Source: Sclerodactyla briareus | Lineage: Eukaryota; Echinodermata; Holothuroidea; Dendrochirotida; Sclerodactylidae | Direction: 5' to 3' | Length of the DNA: 64,000 nt | Assembly: GCA_026419785.1 (NCBI GenBank) | Contig: JAODTK010003688.1 | Span: 1 to 64,000, forward strand | In this document: positions 36,150 through 49,065 of the stretch, in pieces | How positions within the stretch are numbered: position 1 is the first letter of the stretch | Layout of the letters: each line of letters opens with the position of its first letter | Notes under the pieces: generated by a model | Databases searched by the model: none | What the model saw: only the letters and a program-made list of their open reading frames with translations | What the model was told of the DNA's origin: nothing | Position numbers and translations under genes: made by a program

Positions 36150-38110
36150 TAATTTTATTGATTCAGCGGTATCACAGTAAAATTCCCCGAAAGAGAAAAA
36201 AAGTCTCAGGCCCAAGTTTACTGTACTGATTTATCAAAGGCCCGCAGCAATATGCGTTTCTGGTGGCAACTGTGGCGGGACAATGGTCCCAGACGTCCCA
36301 GACGTGGTGAGCTTTATAACTGCCATAAAAATGTTGAAAAAATGTATAGGAAGCTTACTAGCAAGGCATCCATAATTAAAAAAAATTATTTAATATAACA
36401 ATAAATTACTTAATTCTCATCCATGATTCCTTTACGTAGAGACAGCACAAGGTTCCTGAAGACCATCCAGGAAATGGAGTCATGAGCACTGCTCTATTGA
36501 CGACGTCTTTGCGGATTAGTGGCTTGTATAACTAACTATAATGCATGATAGGACTGATCGTATGAATCCGAAACAAATGCCCCATTTCTGAACCAAAATC
36601 AGGTTGGTATGAGAGTTCAGAAATAATAATGAAATTTGTATCATCACCCTCGGAGAATGTAAGATATCGTTCTAACAATGTCGAAATGTAATAGTTCTCC
36701 AGGTATTGTGGCATTGATGCTGATTTCTTCATCTAATGGAACATCCACTGCTTTACTAAGCCACCTTGCTACTTTTTTACTCTATGGTACTAACTTACAG
36801 CATAGGTTCCTTAGTTTTTGACCCCGGGTCATGGTTCCAGCTCTTAAAAGTAATGCCCTTAACCCACCTATTCTAGTAACTATAGACCGATCATTGGAGT
36901 ATTTTGAGATATTAAAGACCAATGGTCATGTAAATATGACTGGATTTTCGGTATTCCCATTTATTACATTATGACAGGCAAAGCCCCAAACCGAATTTCA
37001 GCCAATTCGAGTGTACCGATAAGGCACAATCAGCTATTCCGAGATGTACCTTGTGACATGACAGGGGGGGAGGGGGCATGTTCTTCTGTAACATGTATAA
37101 TACAAGGTCGATGTAAAACACGTACTTTTGAAAATAATGTTCCAAACAAACTATCGATGGGATCCGAATAAAAACCTCCACACACAAAATATTGTATAGT
37201 GTATACCTTCTTTGTCTTTCTGTTATCATGGCTCAAACATGCAACATTATTTGTGTAGGGTCTAATGGCGAACCGCATCCTCATTAACAATGTTCCCCCC
37301 CGAATTCATGGGTTTCCCTGACATTCCTAAAAAATGAAAATTGGAATATCTCACAAGGCAACTGCTAGAACCTCCAAAATTTTGGGCTTGGGTTTCTGAT
37401 TAGTCCACTTTTCACCTGTGCTAGTTTAAAGCAAATCCGTTACATGACCATCGGCCTTTAATAATGCCTCCTGGTGTCGACTTGAGTAGGAATCAATTTG
37501 AATATAGAAATGGTTATGGTTCTGATGATGGGATTACTATTTGAATGATGTGATAAGTTGGTCGAATTCTACGGGAACAAATCTTTTACCTGTTACCCGA
37601 GGGTCAAAGCAGAGTAGTATATCTTTCCCCGATATTGTTTAACGTGTTTCTTCGCGATCTGCACAATAAGCTTAGCATACGATTTTGAAAATGAAGCATA
37701 ACTCATTTGCCTTGGGCCGACGATTCATCTATTCTGCCCTAGCACTCCTTGGATATACATTGCCTACTTGATATTTGTCCAGATTAATCGAGTCTTCGTC
37801 TGGTTCAACTTTGTTACATGAGAAGACACCAAATTCATGGCTGGTTTGAAAGCAGCAATTCTTTTTCTGTTACCCGACCTTTCTATCCTCGATAAGTAGA
37901 TGCCTTGATATATATTCTGGGGTTGATTTAACATAGAATGACTCATTATGTTTATTAAAAAGGAACACAGTGAATTGTAGACGTAATCTCTGCTCTCTTA
38001 CCTCGATTGAGATGTCCTATCCTGGTCTCTATACTAGTAGTAAAGTATAACTGTTTAGGACCTTATTTTAATGAATGGGGTAGACTATGTTAAGATTAGG
38101 AATCGGTTTT
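36150..38110 (+). mobile_element. LINE remnant (linker to reverse transcriptase), broken and with a nested insertion
   Basis: In order on the + strand it has HSKIPRKRKKVSGPSLLY (about 36170-36225), then KARSNMRFWWQLWRDNGPRR and RRGELYNCHK (36238-36330). These fit the linker of non-LTR elements, in which aromatic RFW-x-x-LW and G-x-PR occur. SPGI..LLSHLATFFYSMVL follows (36695-36790; the SPG-DG-x-x...LLP pre-RT segment), then VPALKSNALNPPILVTIDRS (about 36833-36890; VP-LK-...NYRPI). NQFEYRNGYG comes at 37487-37516, then LSPILFNVFLRDLHNKL (about 37622-37672; RT motif 4) and HLPWADDSSIL (about 37709; the YADD catalytic box, here WADD). The gap at 36960-37470 is an insertion of family R1. Stops and frame changes are frequent. 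A possible VKY..LG.YFNE at 38040 would extend it. Confidence 0.78.
36960..37470 (+). repeat. Dispersed repeat family R1, copy 3, nested in the LINE
   Basis: CATGGGTTTCCCTGACATTCC (37308 on), GAAAATTGGAATATCTCACA, GGCAACTGCTAGAACCTCCA and TTACATGACCATCGGCCTTT align with 1978-2135. It separates two RT segments that are normally about 50 codons apart, so it arrived after the LINE. The left boundary is uncertain. Confidence 0.6.
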
Positions 38111-38149
38111 ACAGTCCTTGTTGACTCTTGTATCGAGGCGGCCCTCTTC

Positions 38150-38405
38150 ACAAGACTAGCGACTTGATCCCTGGTCATTGGTAACCTCATGAAGACCTTG
38201 CCTGCACCACTCAGGATGCTCACGACTTACCACACCCCTGGCAGCCACCGCAGCGGCACCTAACTTCCGTTACCTTGCAAGGTACCCACTTTTACACGTG
38301 TGTACGTAATGCCATCGAGGAGACATGCCTTGTCAAACATCACTGCGGACCAGCTTCCATAGATTAGCTCCACCGACTGAGCTAATCTGCCTGCGTTCCA
38401 AGTCA
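38150..38405 (-). mobile_element. Probable SINE (tRNA-like head, diverged)
   Basis: On the minus strand GCAGGCAGATTAGCTCAGTC+GGTGGAGC (38399 downward) has a good A box. Further in, CACACGTGTAAAAGTGGGTA+CCTTGCAAGG resembles the body of SINEs common in marine animals. A B box is not convincing, so the copy is diverged or partial. Confidence 0.5.
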
Positions 38406-38409
38406 AGCT

Positions 38410-40339
38410 AGTTCAGTCAACCCAACTTTGTTTTGTTGAACAGATTGTTTTTGGACTTGGCAAACGACACGTCATGGCGCCTTAATGCAGTCTTTATGTA
38501 TTCCCCGTATTGCTACCGCGTGATCATATTCAATCACTTTTCAATCGAATTTGCACACATGATTCGCCTACGACGGATCTCTGTGCTCACTCCTTAAGCC
38601 TATTATCACTAGAATGATCCTGATTCCAGGTAATCCCGTTGGAGCGCCTTGTCCCTGCTTGTAAACATTGGTGTTGCTCCAGTTAGATTGATAAAAGGCC
38701 AAGATAATACTCGTATAATCAGTGTGCCCCAGTCTTATGACGGCCTGGTTAATAGTTTCAGTTTTAGTTGTTGTTCTCTGATAATTATAATTCACCTTGG
38801 TCTAAGGAATACTCACTTGTTAAAGGGGAACTCTGAGCAGGAGTTATGTTTCCTTGATTTTCTAGATATTTTCAGACATTCCTAACGGTGTCCCAATGGA
38901 CGTGAAACTCATAAGTCCAATCAGTACAATTGATTGAGTCAGAACTTTCCCATGAGAAATAATCTGTTAGTAGGGAGTATTCTATGGATGAAACGAACTG
39001 AATACATTGGCTTCTTACATCAACTACAGACTTTCAAGGCATACAAAAATAGAGAGACGAATCATTTTCAGCCGATGTTGGGACTGGTAGACCACTTATG
39101 AATCGCAGTCGGTGTCTCCGATTACGATTATAAAAAACTTTGCATATCACAAGCTTGAGAAGCTACTTGCATTCAATAATTATACAACATGTCTTCAATT
39201 CGGAAGGGTTAATGACAGATGATCGTTTAATCTTATCAGGATTACCCGACCAGATGAAGTTTAAAAAAATGGATTTGCGCTCGTTCAGATGCTTACAGGC
39301 GGATTTGGCAGTACAAGTGAGGGGTTAACTATTGGGCAAGGCGTCATTTTTTATGATAGTATTACTGCCCATAGGTGTCAATCCCTTGAAGGGGGGGGAG
39401 GGGGAGCGGGGGGGGGTGACCACGGACCGCAAACCATTTTTGAAGAATTTGGGCTGGTATAAGCCGAAGAGCTCATCCCCATTATGTGTAAGCATAACCC
39501 CAACATGGTTACAGGACCTAATGTAACATCGATATCGAAATCGACAAGAAGATAGGTCTATGAAGACAAAAGGCCTGAATTTGGATAATTCATCTTCAAC
39601 CCAGAAAATTTCTAGAAATTCCCTAACCTGTTTTTCACGAGTAACCCCGTTCCCGGTATCTGCAAATGAGAAAAAAAAAACGTTCGAGGAGAAGAGCGAT
39701 AGTTATTAATGAATAGTACGTCAAACACAAAAAAAATCTGTGTCTACTCTTCCCATCGTTTAAAGAACCGGCTCTGCCATGACGCGTTTATACCACCTGT
39801 CCTACAATTTTACAAAGAAACAACAATCGTATTATGCTCCGTACGTTAATCTCTCGGGACGGAATAACAATCATGGTTGGATTTATGATTATATTATTAC
39901 CACGCATTAATTTTGTAACCGCTGATATGTTAGCGATTCACAAATAGTCTTCTTCCTCGTTAACCGTCTTCAATAACAATGTGGGCCTATGTGTTAAATC
40001 GATAGGGATATATTAATCAGGTCAGAGTTATTTGTTAAAATAGGCCGGTGGCCACAGTACAGCGTAACTGGCGGATGGTCTCACTGTAAACAAAAAAACG
40101 CAACCCTGTATAGTGATTCCTTGCCTTATGCTTACATTGCCTTTTTCGCCAAGTTATTTTGGCTGATAGTACATTTTTGTGGGCAAATGTATGGATTGTG
40201 CTGTCGAGGCGAGAAGCTGTTTCGTTCTTCACTCTTTGTAAGAGCTTTATAACTGGAGGTTATGATAGGATTGTTGTAGAACGTCAGTTCAATTTTTTTC
40301 CAACGGGAAAATCCAGTCCTTACTAAAAAAAACTGACCC
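38410..40339. other. No recognisable feature
   Basis: Several plus-strand frames of 60-80 codons (38649-38885, 39140-39328) lie downstream of the LINE and might be its decayed 3' part, but no motif proves it. A G-rich run lies at 39391-39416. Confidence 0.35.
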
Positions 40340-40450
40340 TTAAGTCTCAAGGTCAGTAAGTCAAATGATGTGATAAGGTCAAATGAAGTCAAAGTACGCC
40401 ACTAGATTTAGTCCTATACAGACGCAGAACTCCCTTCCAGTTCACGCCAT
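40340..40450 (+). repeat. R3 (TGACCT-type) repeat fragment
   Basis: TCTCAAGGTCAGTAAGTCAA, ATAAGGTCAAATGAAGTCAA and the trailing CACTAGATTTAGTCCTATACAGACG match the start of the 9915 copy (AGGTCAAATGAGG..CCAGATGTAGCTCGCCCAGACG). Confidence 0.65.
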
Positions 40451-43400
40451 TCCTTATCAAGTCAATATCGAGTAAGAAATTTAGTTTTTAATTGATTCCG
40501 TCAAATTTAGACCAGTTTTTGTCATACAACTTCAACGCTTCAAGGGAATTGTCCCTCAGCTTAGCCAATCAGGAAGTGTAGATTCACCACCTCGTCTACC
40601 ATGTCTATTAGAGTGTAGAGGCAGATTGTCCCCTCGGGATCAACCGGGAAGAACATCTCGAAAATATCCGGAAGTTTGCCGACGGTGACGAACGGAGGTC
40701 AGATGGGGAAGCGGAGAAGCGGAGTGGTTATATTTACAGGAAACAGGGACATCGGACACTATTGAAGACGATTTGACATCCGCCAACGGTAAGAACACAT
40801 CGCCTCACCATTTCGATTGAAAGGAAATCCCTCTCTACCAATATTCCCGGTGGTCTAAATTGGTCATGAACAGGTGGACCATTCGCACTTTTTGATATTG
40901 GCATGTTTGATAACCTTAGCCTTTCAAAATGAACACAACTCACACCAAACTTATCTGGATTTGTTTCTAGTTGCTCAGATTGTCTGACAACTGATGACAT
41001 GGATTTCACGCGATGACATGTTTCCTATTATATGTTGTTAGATGCCGCTAGATGTCAGGTGTATAGACATGTTCACACATTTACACCCACGCACGCACGC
41101 ATACCCACACACACGAACACTCGCACACATTATTTCTGGGGCGAAGGATCATAATAACTTAATCCGTCTTAGAAGAGCGTTCACGTCGGTCCTAAAATGT
41201 TTAGTTTTCAATCAGTCGTCGCTATTTCCATCCGACTCTGAGCTAACGCTTTCTGTAAGTCATCAATTTGTGGGTTGGAGAGTTTAAGGGACCAATGTCC
41301 CGAAGTGTTTAGAGTTGTTTGATAAAATCTGACTTACAACACTTTCGGGGAGTTTCGGGGAGCTAACCTGGAAAGTGTCGATTCGACCCCTCAATTCTTA
41401 AAATGCAGTGTGTCATGCACGTTTCAGATCATTCGGACAATGTGTTGAAAACTTTGCAGTTTCCGGTTTGAAGTTTCCGGTCCAGGCGGCGGCAGAGGCG
41501 GCGGTGGGTACACAAAACCGTATCATCCCCAGACACTATACTCGTGTGTGTATGCATTGCTCGTGTGTGGCTTGGATATGCTATAATCAAGTTTGATGGC
41601 GCTTGGGCAGTTAGGTGCGTACATTGACAGATCTGAAACATACCAAATTCTGTCCGCTGAACGTGAGACAGAGCAAGTTCTGTCCGTTGGTCGCCTCGTA
41701 AGTGAAGTCACGTGACAAAATTGCTGACGCCCATAAGGCTTGCTGTAGAACACAAGCCTTTTCCTCTTCTCACACCTCGTGTACACTCTATGAAATAGTT
41801 GGAGAAACAAAGCACATGCTTAAATGTTGGTTGAAAATGTTGGCTACATATTTTGCGACACTTGACGATTTCCTCTAAATCTGCCGATCATTTAGCATAT
41901 TGTTACCCCACTTTCCCCAACAATGGGGATTTTGCCCAACTGTTCTTAGAGTAAGTCAGGCAGAAAAAAACATCAGATCCATTCTGAAACCCAAACTCGC
42001 AAGAGGATCGAACAGGCTCCGAACATCTCAATGGCCACATTAGCAGCCACCCTTATTAATATAGCTTATGTTCTTCAGGAAACAACCATAGACGGACAGG
42101 GATCCTCTTCGAATTAAGGAGGTGACTGGATAATAACTAGTAACAACATGTTTGGCTCGCCGAGTCGATGAACTTTCCCGGGAGCCCAGGAAGTCATCTT
42201 TTCAGATGATATGCATGTATACAAGAGCCGTGACGTTCTGTGCCATGCCGGGTAGAGCCGTCAGAATATATTTATTTCTATACATGCGCTCCTCGATCGA
42301 GCACTCATCCGACGCGAAGTATATACCGGTATTCTTTTTTATAACTTGTTACAGTTATATCGCGTCGTTCGACCTGTGGGTAAATTATCTCACAGCTCGA
42401 TTGGTTCGGTTCAATTCGATGGTGGAGCTGACTCGGGCAGTAGGGGTGAATGAAACCTGCGATTCCTTTGTCTCACTGATAGACAAACAGATTCTAATTC
42501 ATCTTTTCATATCGCATATACGAGCCCCGAGTTCTTCGGTCATTCTTTCTTACTGGAGCCCGCAGAACGGATGCATGCAGAAGACCTGAAAGCATGGTGA
42601 GTTATCCGGTTATTCACTGGAGATAATTAGGAGAATTGTTCAAGGTTATTGAGGCTACATAAATGATAAATATGATAAATTACAGTAATTTTTGTAAAAC
42701 ATAAGTTAATGTTCATTATATTCTGGATTGAACTTGGGTTTTGAACGAATGACAACTAATTCAGCATTATCCGGCACCTCCCGGCATGTTCCCCGTAATC
42801 AAAATGAAGACATATGGCTGGTCGCCTATAGAAAGATCGGGGAAATCGAGGACAGCAGGTCATCGTAGCCTGGTAGCGGCCAACGACCGAAATTGTTATA
42901 GACAAGTTATCGCGGTTGAAAAGATTGTTGCGTACAGAAAAACACTGCATTGGCAAATACACTAAAAAAGAACATATAATTCTATAACTATAGTAACACC
43001 ACTATCAACGATGTATACGAAACTATACATACAGATAGAATCGTTAGGTCCGCATCAGGGGTTAACATCGGTTACACAATAGTTCTATGAAGAGTGCGAG
43101 TGTAACAACAAAACTATTGTGTAGTTATTACTCAGCACCTGTGTATATTTTCTCTCAAATTCTGCCTATACTCCGCCCATGTGAAGACAGAACGATTTTG
43201 CTGTCGTTCACTTCAAATTGAACAAAGAAATTTGGGTTGCGGGGTTTTGATATGTCTTCTTTTGTCTTGTGTTAGTTTATAAAGGGAATGTGTTAACAGA
43301 CTTTTGTACTTTTGTACGTAGAAAAAATTGATTTTTTTTTTTATTCCTAAAATGGTAACTTTATTTGTCATTATGGAATACTGACGTGGGCGTTTTTAGG

Positions 43401-46400
43401 GGTGCTACATTGCACCAGAATTGGATGTAAAAGCACCGGAAAATATAAAAAAAAATATTCAAAGGTAAACAGGCGCCCTCAGTCCTCATCCATTTGAGAC
43501 CAGGTGAGAATAATTATTTCAAAACGTTGTGGGTTTTCAAGTACTCCATTACAAGGGCTTATATCTAAGTAGACTTCCCAACCGACCCCCCCCCCCCCCC
43601 TCTCCAGATCAGTCATAAGTGTTCATCCCCCACACACAAAAATACTGTTCAAACCTATACACGTCTGCTCGTCGGCGGTCCTCCCCCCCCCCCCCCCGAG
43701 GTGAGGAGCATTTTCAAAAAACTGAAAGGCATGTTCTAGGTGTGTGTGTGTTCGTGGGGGGGGGGGGCAACTATAATATGGGTAACAGTTTTGATATGAG
43801 CATCAATCACGTGACAACGAGTGATTCATTCATCTCCTACTCTGAAACTGACTATGGTCAGATGGTTGGCGAACTTCTCATGCAACCATCTTCACTCTGA
43901 ATGGTTTCCTTATTGGTTTTGAAGGGGTCAAGGACGTATAGCGCTCATTTAATTTCCCAATACCGGCCAGGCAATGCCCCGTAATAGTATTTGGATTAAT
44001 ACCGTCCACAGTGTTGAACACGTGTTACCAGACGGATATACCGATATAGATGCGATTACTTAAACTATGGACCTTCTTATTGAACAAATATCCCAACCAA
44101 AGACATCCTAATTGAACTCATGAAATAGGTTATGATATGGGAATATACGGTTTCTGTTATCGTGAGCGTCCGCAGAGAGGAAGGTCAAGCTAGGTCAGAG
44201 ACGGTGTCATGACCAGTCACGACGAAAAATCGTCTCGGGGTATATGAAGACTGATGATACATTAGCATATCATTGCGGCGATATACCGAAGCGATATCGA
44301 ATCGCACTAGGACAACTTTCAACCGGGACGTCGTGCAAACATCGCCGTCGCTTCATTTCGCTTCTTCGCTACCGGACGACATTGCCTGCCCAGTTCACGT
44401 AAATTGGCGATTTTTCACATACGCATTACGCATCTATGGAATCCTAGCCATATGGAGTCAGGGCATATAACCCCAACCATTCCCTTCTGAGGTACACTTG
44501 CTGAGGAATTTGAATTAACTCTCAATACTATGTTCGTTCTATAAAATAATTTCAAAAAGGTGGTGAAATGCAGGAAATGTAGACCTACGTTTTTCCTGAA
44601 GGTAAAACAGGGGATAATTATTTGTTCCCAATAAACTCGATGAGATGAGCAGCGATATTAGATACCGTACATATAGCAAACGCAGGGGCGGGTTTGGGGC
44701 GCAACCGGTTTCCCGTTCCCATAATGTTCTCCGTGAAAAGTTTACAAAATTGTCAGCAAAAAATAAGAAAATATCATATGCCTTGAAGGGTTCCTTATAT
44801 CACAATCTTGCATCTCATCCCTTCTCGGAAGCAGACATTTTCTAAATATTCCCATCCCTATAGACCTCGTCCCCAAATCGGTGATCCATGCATAGTTCGC
44901 ATCCCCTATTGCAAAATCCTAGATAAATCGATCGATGTTACGATTAACTGAACGAGAGGGCGGCAAATCATGTGTACAAGGACGGTACATAGTATACTAT
45001 TGGCAAAACACGCTAATTACCGATGCAGTTCAACATACGGCGCAATATGGGATTCTAATATTTATGAGTCCGGTCAGTATACTTACAGTATACTTACTAT
45101 ACTATTCACCCCTTATGCCTACTATAATTAACCGACCTAGACCTGTTTTTTTTTTTTTTTTTTTTTTTTTTCCCCATATATAACGTGCCTCCATTGGCGG
45201 GGATGTATATGACAGCTCGTCATATCATCTGAAGACAGTTGGTCCATACAATTGTACATACCAGCCAGGAGATACAAAGGTTTCTCCATTGAAGATCACC
45301 CATGTCTTGCGACCCAGAAACCGTATAGGTCTTCAATATTGGACCGCGCTACCGTATAGTAGAGACGATATGAAGCGCAAGTATTTGTGGTAACCCGGGT
45401 CGAAAAGGCCAGCCTCCTAGTCAATATATTTAGATAGCTATATTTCGAAACGAAAAAATAAAAAGCATTGGACCGTGGATAGAATAGAAGGAGCTACTAC
45501 TAAGCCCCCAGGTCCCGCTGTTTGTTTCTATAATAGGTGCAATACCCGCATTCTTAGTCTTGCGGTATTGTAATATTTTTGGCGCCATATCTGTAGGCCT
45601 CCCCATATTCATAACAACCAGGGGGAGCTAAGCTTCCGAAACACTGTAGTGTACAGCCAGAATGCAGTTTCTCCGATATTTTGTAGAATTGCAGGTTAGC
45701 AGTTGCAAATCTAACCGTCTTCGTAGCTGTGGGCGTGAAAATACAATGTTGGAACTGATACTAGTGTCATAGGGTGTTCCAGTGCACCATCCTGTTCAAT
45801 TTTTGTACCTGCGAATGGCCATCAGCATTTTTTCTACTGTCAAACATAGCCTTCACTGGATGTCATTTTTAGTTCAGGCATTTGATGACGCTGATGACTC
45901 AAAATGGCCTTTAAACATCCTCTGTATCCATCAGTACTATATGCAATGAATTTCATTTTTCTGTTAAACCAATCACGGATTGTTAAACGGCGACACCTAT
46001 ATAGTGTGTATACAACTACTGTATAAACAAGATGCATCAGTTGTGATAGGCCTATACCAAATGAGTTTACAATATGCGCGGGGGTGTCCATGGCTATAGT
46101 GGGGCACCTAGTGTAATTTCATTCCATGCTCAAAAGTAGGTTGATTGAAGATGTTGATGATTGTAGTTGACTGTCGTTCAATGTGGGATGAGAGGTTGTA
46201 AATTATGCCATGTAGGGCCTATAAAATGAAATCATGTACAGGAAATGTTCACTCGATATCATTATTTTTCATCGTCAAAGTAAAACGGTAAGTTAATCTA
46301 TTTGTCACGGGAAGTAGCGAGGTGGCAGACTGTCCACAGTATTTCTAGGTAAAAAAATTCGAGTTCTTCTTTGCTGTGGAAAAATCCAAACTTCTCATAA

Positions 46401-47291
46401 AGATATTGGCAGAAAAACGGACTAAAAATATGACAAACGACAATTTTCCACTCACTGACAGAAAACTAATCAAATAAGTCGAAAGTCCAAATGCGCGAAA
46501 GGTACATGGTGCCGTTGTTTTCAATTTGAGTCACGTCCAGATAATACTCATGTCGTAACTGGTATATATTTTGTCAGGCGCGGATATGTCGCCACTGAAG
46601 CGCAACATGACCATCACCAGTGGGTGTCTTCCTCGCTCCTCGCCAACAGGTACGGAAAATGGACATAAAAATTTCACGGAAATAATAATACTGGCCGATG
46701 GTAATATAGTATACTGGGTTTCGCCGTTGCTATAATATTAAGGAAAATGTCTTGTAAGTGGCGTTTTCTGCATCTGGAGAAACTCTCAAGGCAGACTTCC
46801 TTCGCCACGCTCAAACCGATTTTTGGGCTCCGTCAGATAGTAACTTGGTGGACACTGACTCAATCCCGCCCAATCCCCCCTCTCGCACCAATTCCAATTT
46901 CTACGCCACCCGGCGAATATTATGGACGATGCCGTCCATCTGTCCAATATAATGCCACCTAAAATCCTCTCACATGGGATTTGTTTTCATATTGACACGT
47001 GAATTGTGACCATATAAACGTGTCGATTTCACACTTCACGAGACCCATGCTAGCGCGGCCGTCGTTTTTTATTTTCCGAGAGCCGCTACTTGACTAGTAC
47101 CCCCTACCGCCCGACTCTTCGATTGTTGACGATCATTGTTCGTAGCGATGTCTACTCTTTTCCCACTTGAAACGCCAAGCTTATCCTAGCTTCATCTTTT
47201 CGTTGATTTTTCATAGATCTACGTTTAGTACACTTTAACGTAATTTATGCGGATGAATCAGCCTATTCAAGCTGAAAATGGGTTCCGCCGG
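40451..47291. other. Long stretch without recognisable genes
   Basis: Candidate coding-like patches are 40530-40735 on the minus strand, the open frame 42152-42589 on the + strand, and the small splice-bounded segment 46578-46649. None has a recognised domain. Simple sequence includes poly-C (43587-43601, 43683-43697), poly-G (43757-43768) and poly-T (45149-45171). I found no tubulin, P450, RT or transposase motif. Confidence 0.4.
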
Positions 47292-48626
47292 TAAGCGCTG
47301 TTCCACTTTTGGCGATACGATACTATACGATACGATACGAATGAATTTTATCGGAATGGAGTGTTACACTTTTGTGCGATAAAATGTGTACGATAATTTT
47401 ATCGACGTCTCGGCGCCTAACCTAACAGGTGAAAAGTAGTGGATTTTAGTTGAGGAAGCACAAGTTTTTTTCTTTTCTTTTTGTTTTGTCGTTCAGGCGG
47501 TTGGAATAGCCTGGTCGGGGCAGACTTTTTGAGTACCAAGAATTGTAATTTCAAGCAATTCGAAGCTGTGTCTTTTTCCGTACTTGTAGGAGGCGAGAAG
47601 CGTAATTTACGACCACGAATCGGACAGCTGACCTCACCTCCCGCCTCACCTTTCGTTAGACACCCAGTCTTGATTAGCATCGGTATCCAATAATACGGCT
47701 AAGTGAGGTAGCCAAGAAGCATTCAGTCATTGAGTCAATTCACCAATTGAGCTAAAAAATTTGGGCTTTGGTTAATCTGCCAGGACATACATGTACAAAT
47801 AATCCTATGGCTCCACCTATGTACCTTACTTTCCTCACTGATCTACAACATAATTACCTTGGCGGTAAATCGACATCATCCCCCCCCCCCTATACCTTTT
47901 TTTCCGTTGCCTCTTCCGTGTCCTATTCCCACCTCTTTTCCTCTTCCATGAGGGTAAAGGGTGAAGTTTCGTCATACTTCAATGCTGTGAAGCGAGACCT
48001 CTTGAAATATCATCCCTCCTAACCCTGCTCCTCTCACACAACCAGCCACATCACCCCCTCCCCGGCCACTCACTACCAACCGCAATATCCTGCTTTGCTG
48101 CACACGATACTTCGTGGGCGCCGGCGTAACATGACACTCCCCATTACCTCATTGGTCACGTTACTAACGTATATGGGGAGGGCTTCATGGAGTCGAACTG
48201 AAATAATGGTTTCGTAGGTCCCGGCATGGCGGCAAATAGGGCCGAAGATCTCATTCAGAGGCGATGCCTTACCTGATACGTCACTAACCACCAAAACATC
48301 CATCAACACCCCTGATTTTATCACTAAAACCCACTTTTCCTGCCAAATTCCCCCAAAAGCCTGGTTTGCGTCATACTTTTTGCTGCAGAATTGCGCAAGT
48401 TTATCAATTGCGCAATTAATCGCAATCCGATAAATTTATCGTACGATAAAAGTTAAAATATTTTCAACTCGACGTCCAATAAATATATCGTACGATAAAG
48501 TTATCGTACGTCGATCGCACAGGTGGTAACACTCCTATTGAAAATGATACTTTTTTAACTCGACGTCCGATAAAAAAAATGTATCGTATCGTGTCGTATT
48601 GTATCGCTCAATGTGAACAGCCCTAA
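47292..48626 (-). mobile_element. Non-autonomous DNA-transposon-like element T1, copy 1
   Basis: The ends are inverted: TAAGCGCTGTTCCACTTTTG+GCGATACGATAC at the left, and ..GTATCGCTCAATGTGAACAG+CCCTAA at the right. Just inside both ends are ACGATA/TTTATCG subrepeats. The inner sequence matches 55864-57246 in reverse order and reverse complement (for example GCGCCTAACCTAAC, GGAATAGCCTGGTC, ACCTCACCTTTCG and GAGGGTAAAGGGTGAAGTTT). No transposase is visible. A minus-strand open frame at 48073-48324 lies in a part conserved between the copies. The superfamily is unresolved; GGGCTGTTCAC-type ends would fit hAT-like elements. Confidence 0.8.
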
Positions 48627-49065
48627 TGCGCGCCCCGCGCCTACTGTACACCACCGAGTTTCGATCGAACCGATACCATGCGCGGTTTCGAAGTTATCTG
48701 GTTGTGACGAACGTAACCAACGGACGGACGGACAGAATAGATTGTGATTCGCGACTGGCTCAAGGAAAAATAAAACCGCAGAAAAATAACCAGAGATTTG
48801 AATACTACTCCACATGCGCATTTCTGTGTTTTCGATGGACAGTAGACAACGGGTATTGTCTATACAACAACAGTTTATTTTTAATCGAACAATTCACTAT
48901 ATAGCCCACAGGCTACAACACCCTCTGAAAAAAACACGGCTAATTCATCAGGGGGCCTTTAACCTCCTCGTTCGTCACGCAGCCACACCGCTCTTAGTCC
49001 AACCTTGTTTGGGTTTACTTCTTCATATATATTTTTAGACTAACTCTTTCTGAAGAACGTGACCA
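48627..49065. other. No recognisable feature
   Basis: Short spacer between element T1 and a MITE; no motif seen on either strand. Confidence 0.4.

Noticed and set aside
42152-42589. 145-codon + strand ORF as a membrane protein
   Set aside because: It has one hydrophobic patch but no recognisable family, splice or start context; a chance frame of this length is plausible in 64 kb.
47720-47750. tRNA A-box-like TAGCTCAATTGGTGAA on the minus strand
   Set aside because: It is an internal part of element T1, recurs in copy 2 near 56788-56810, and has no B box.
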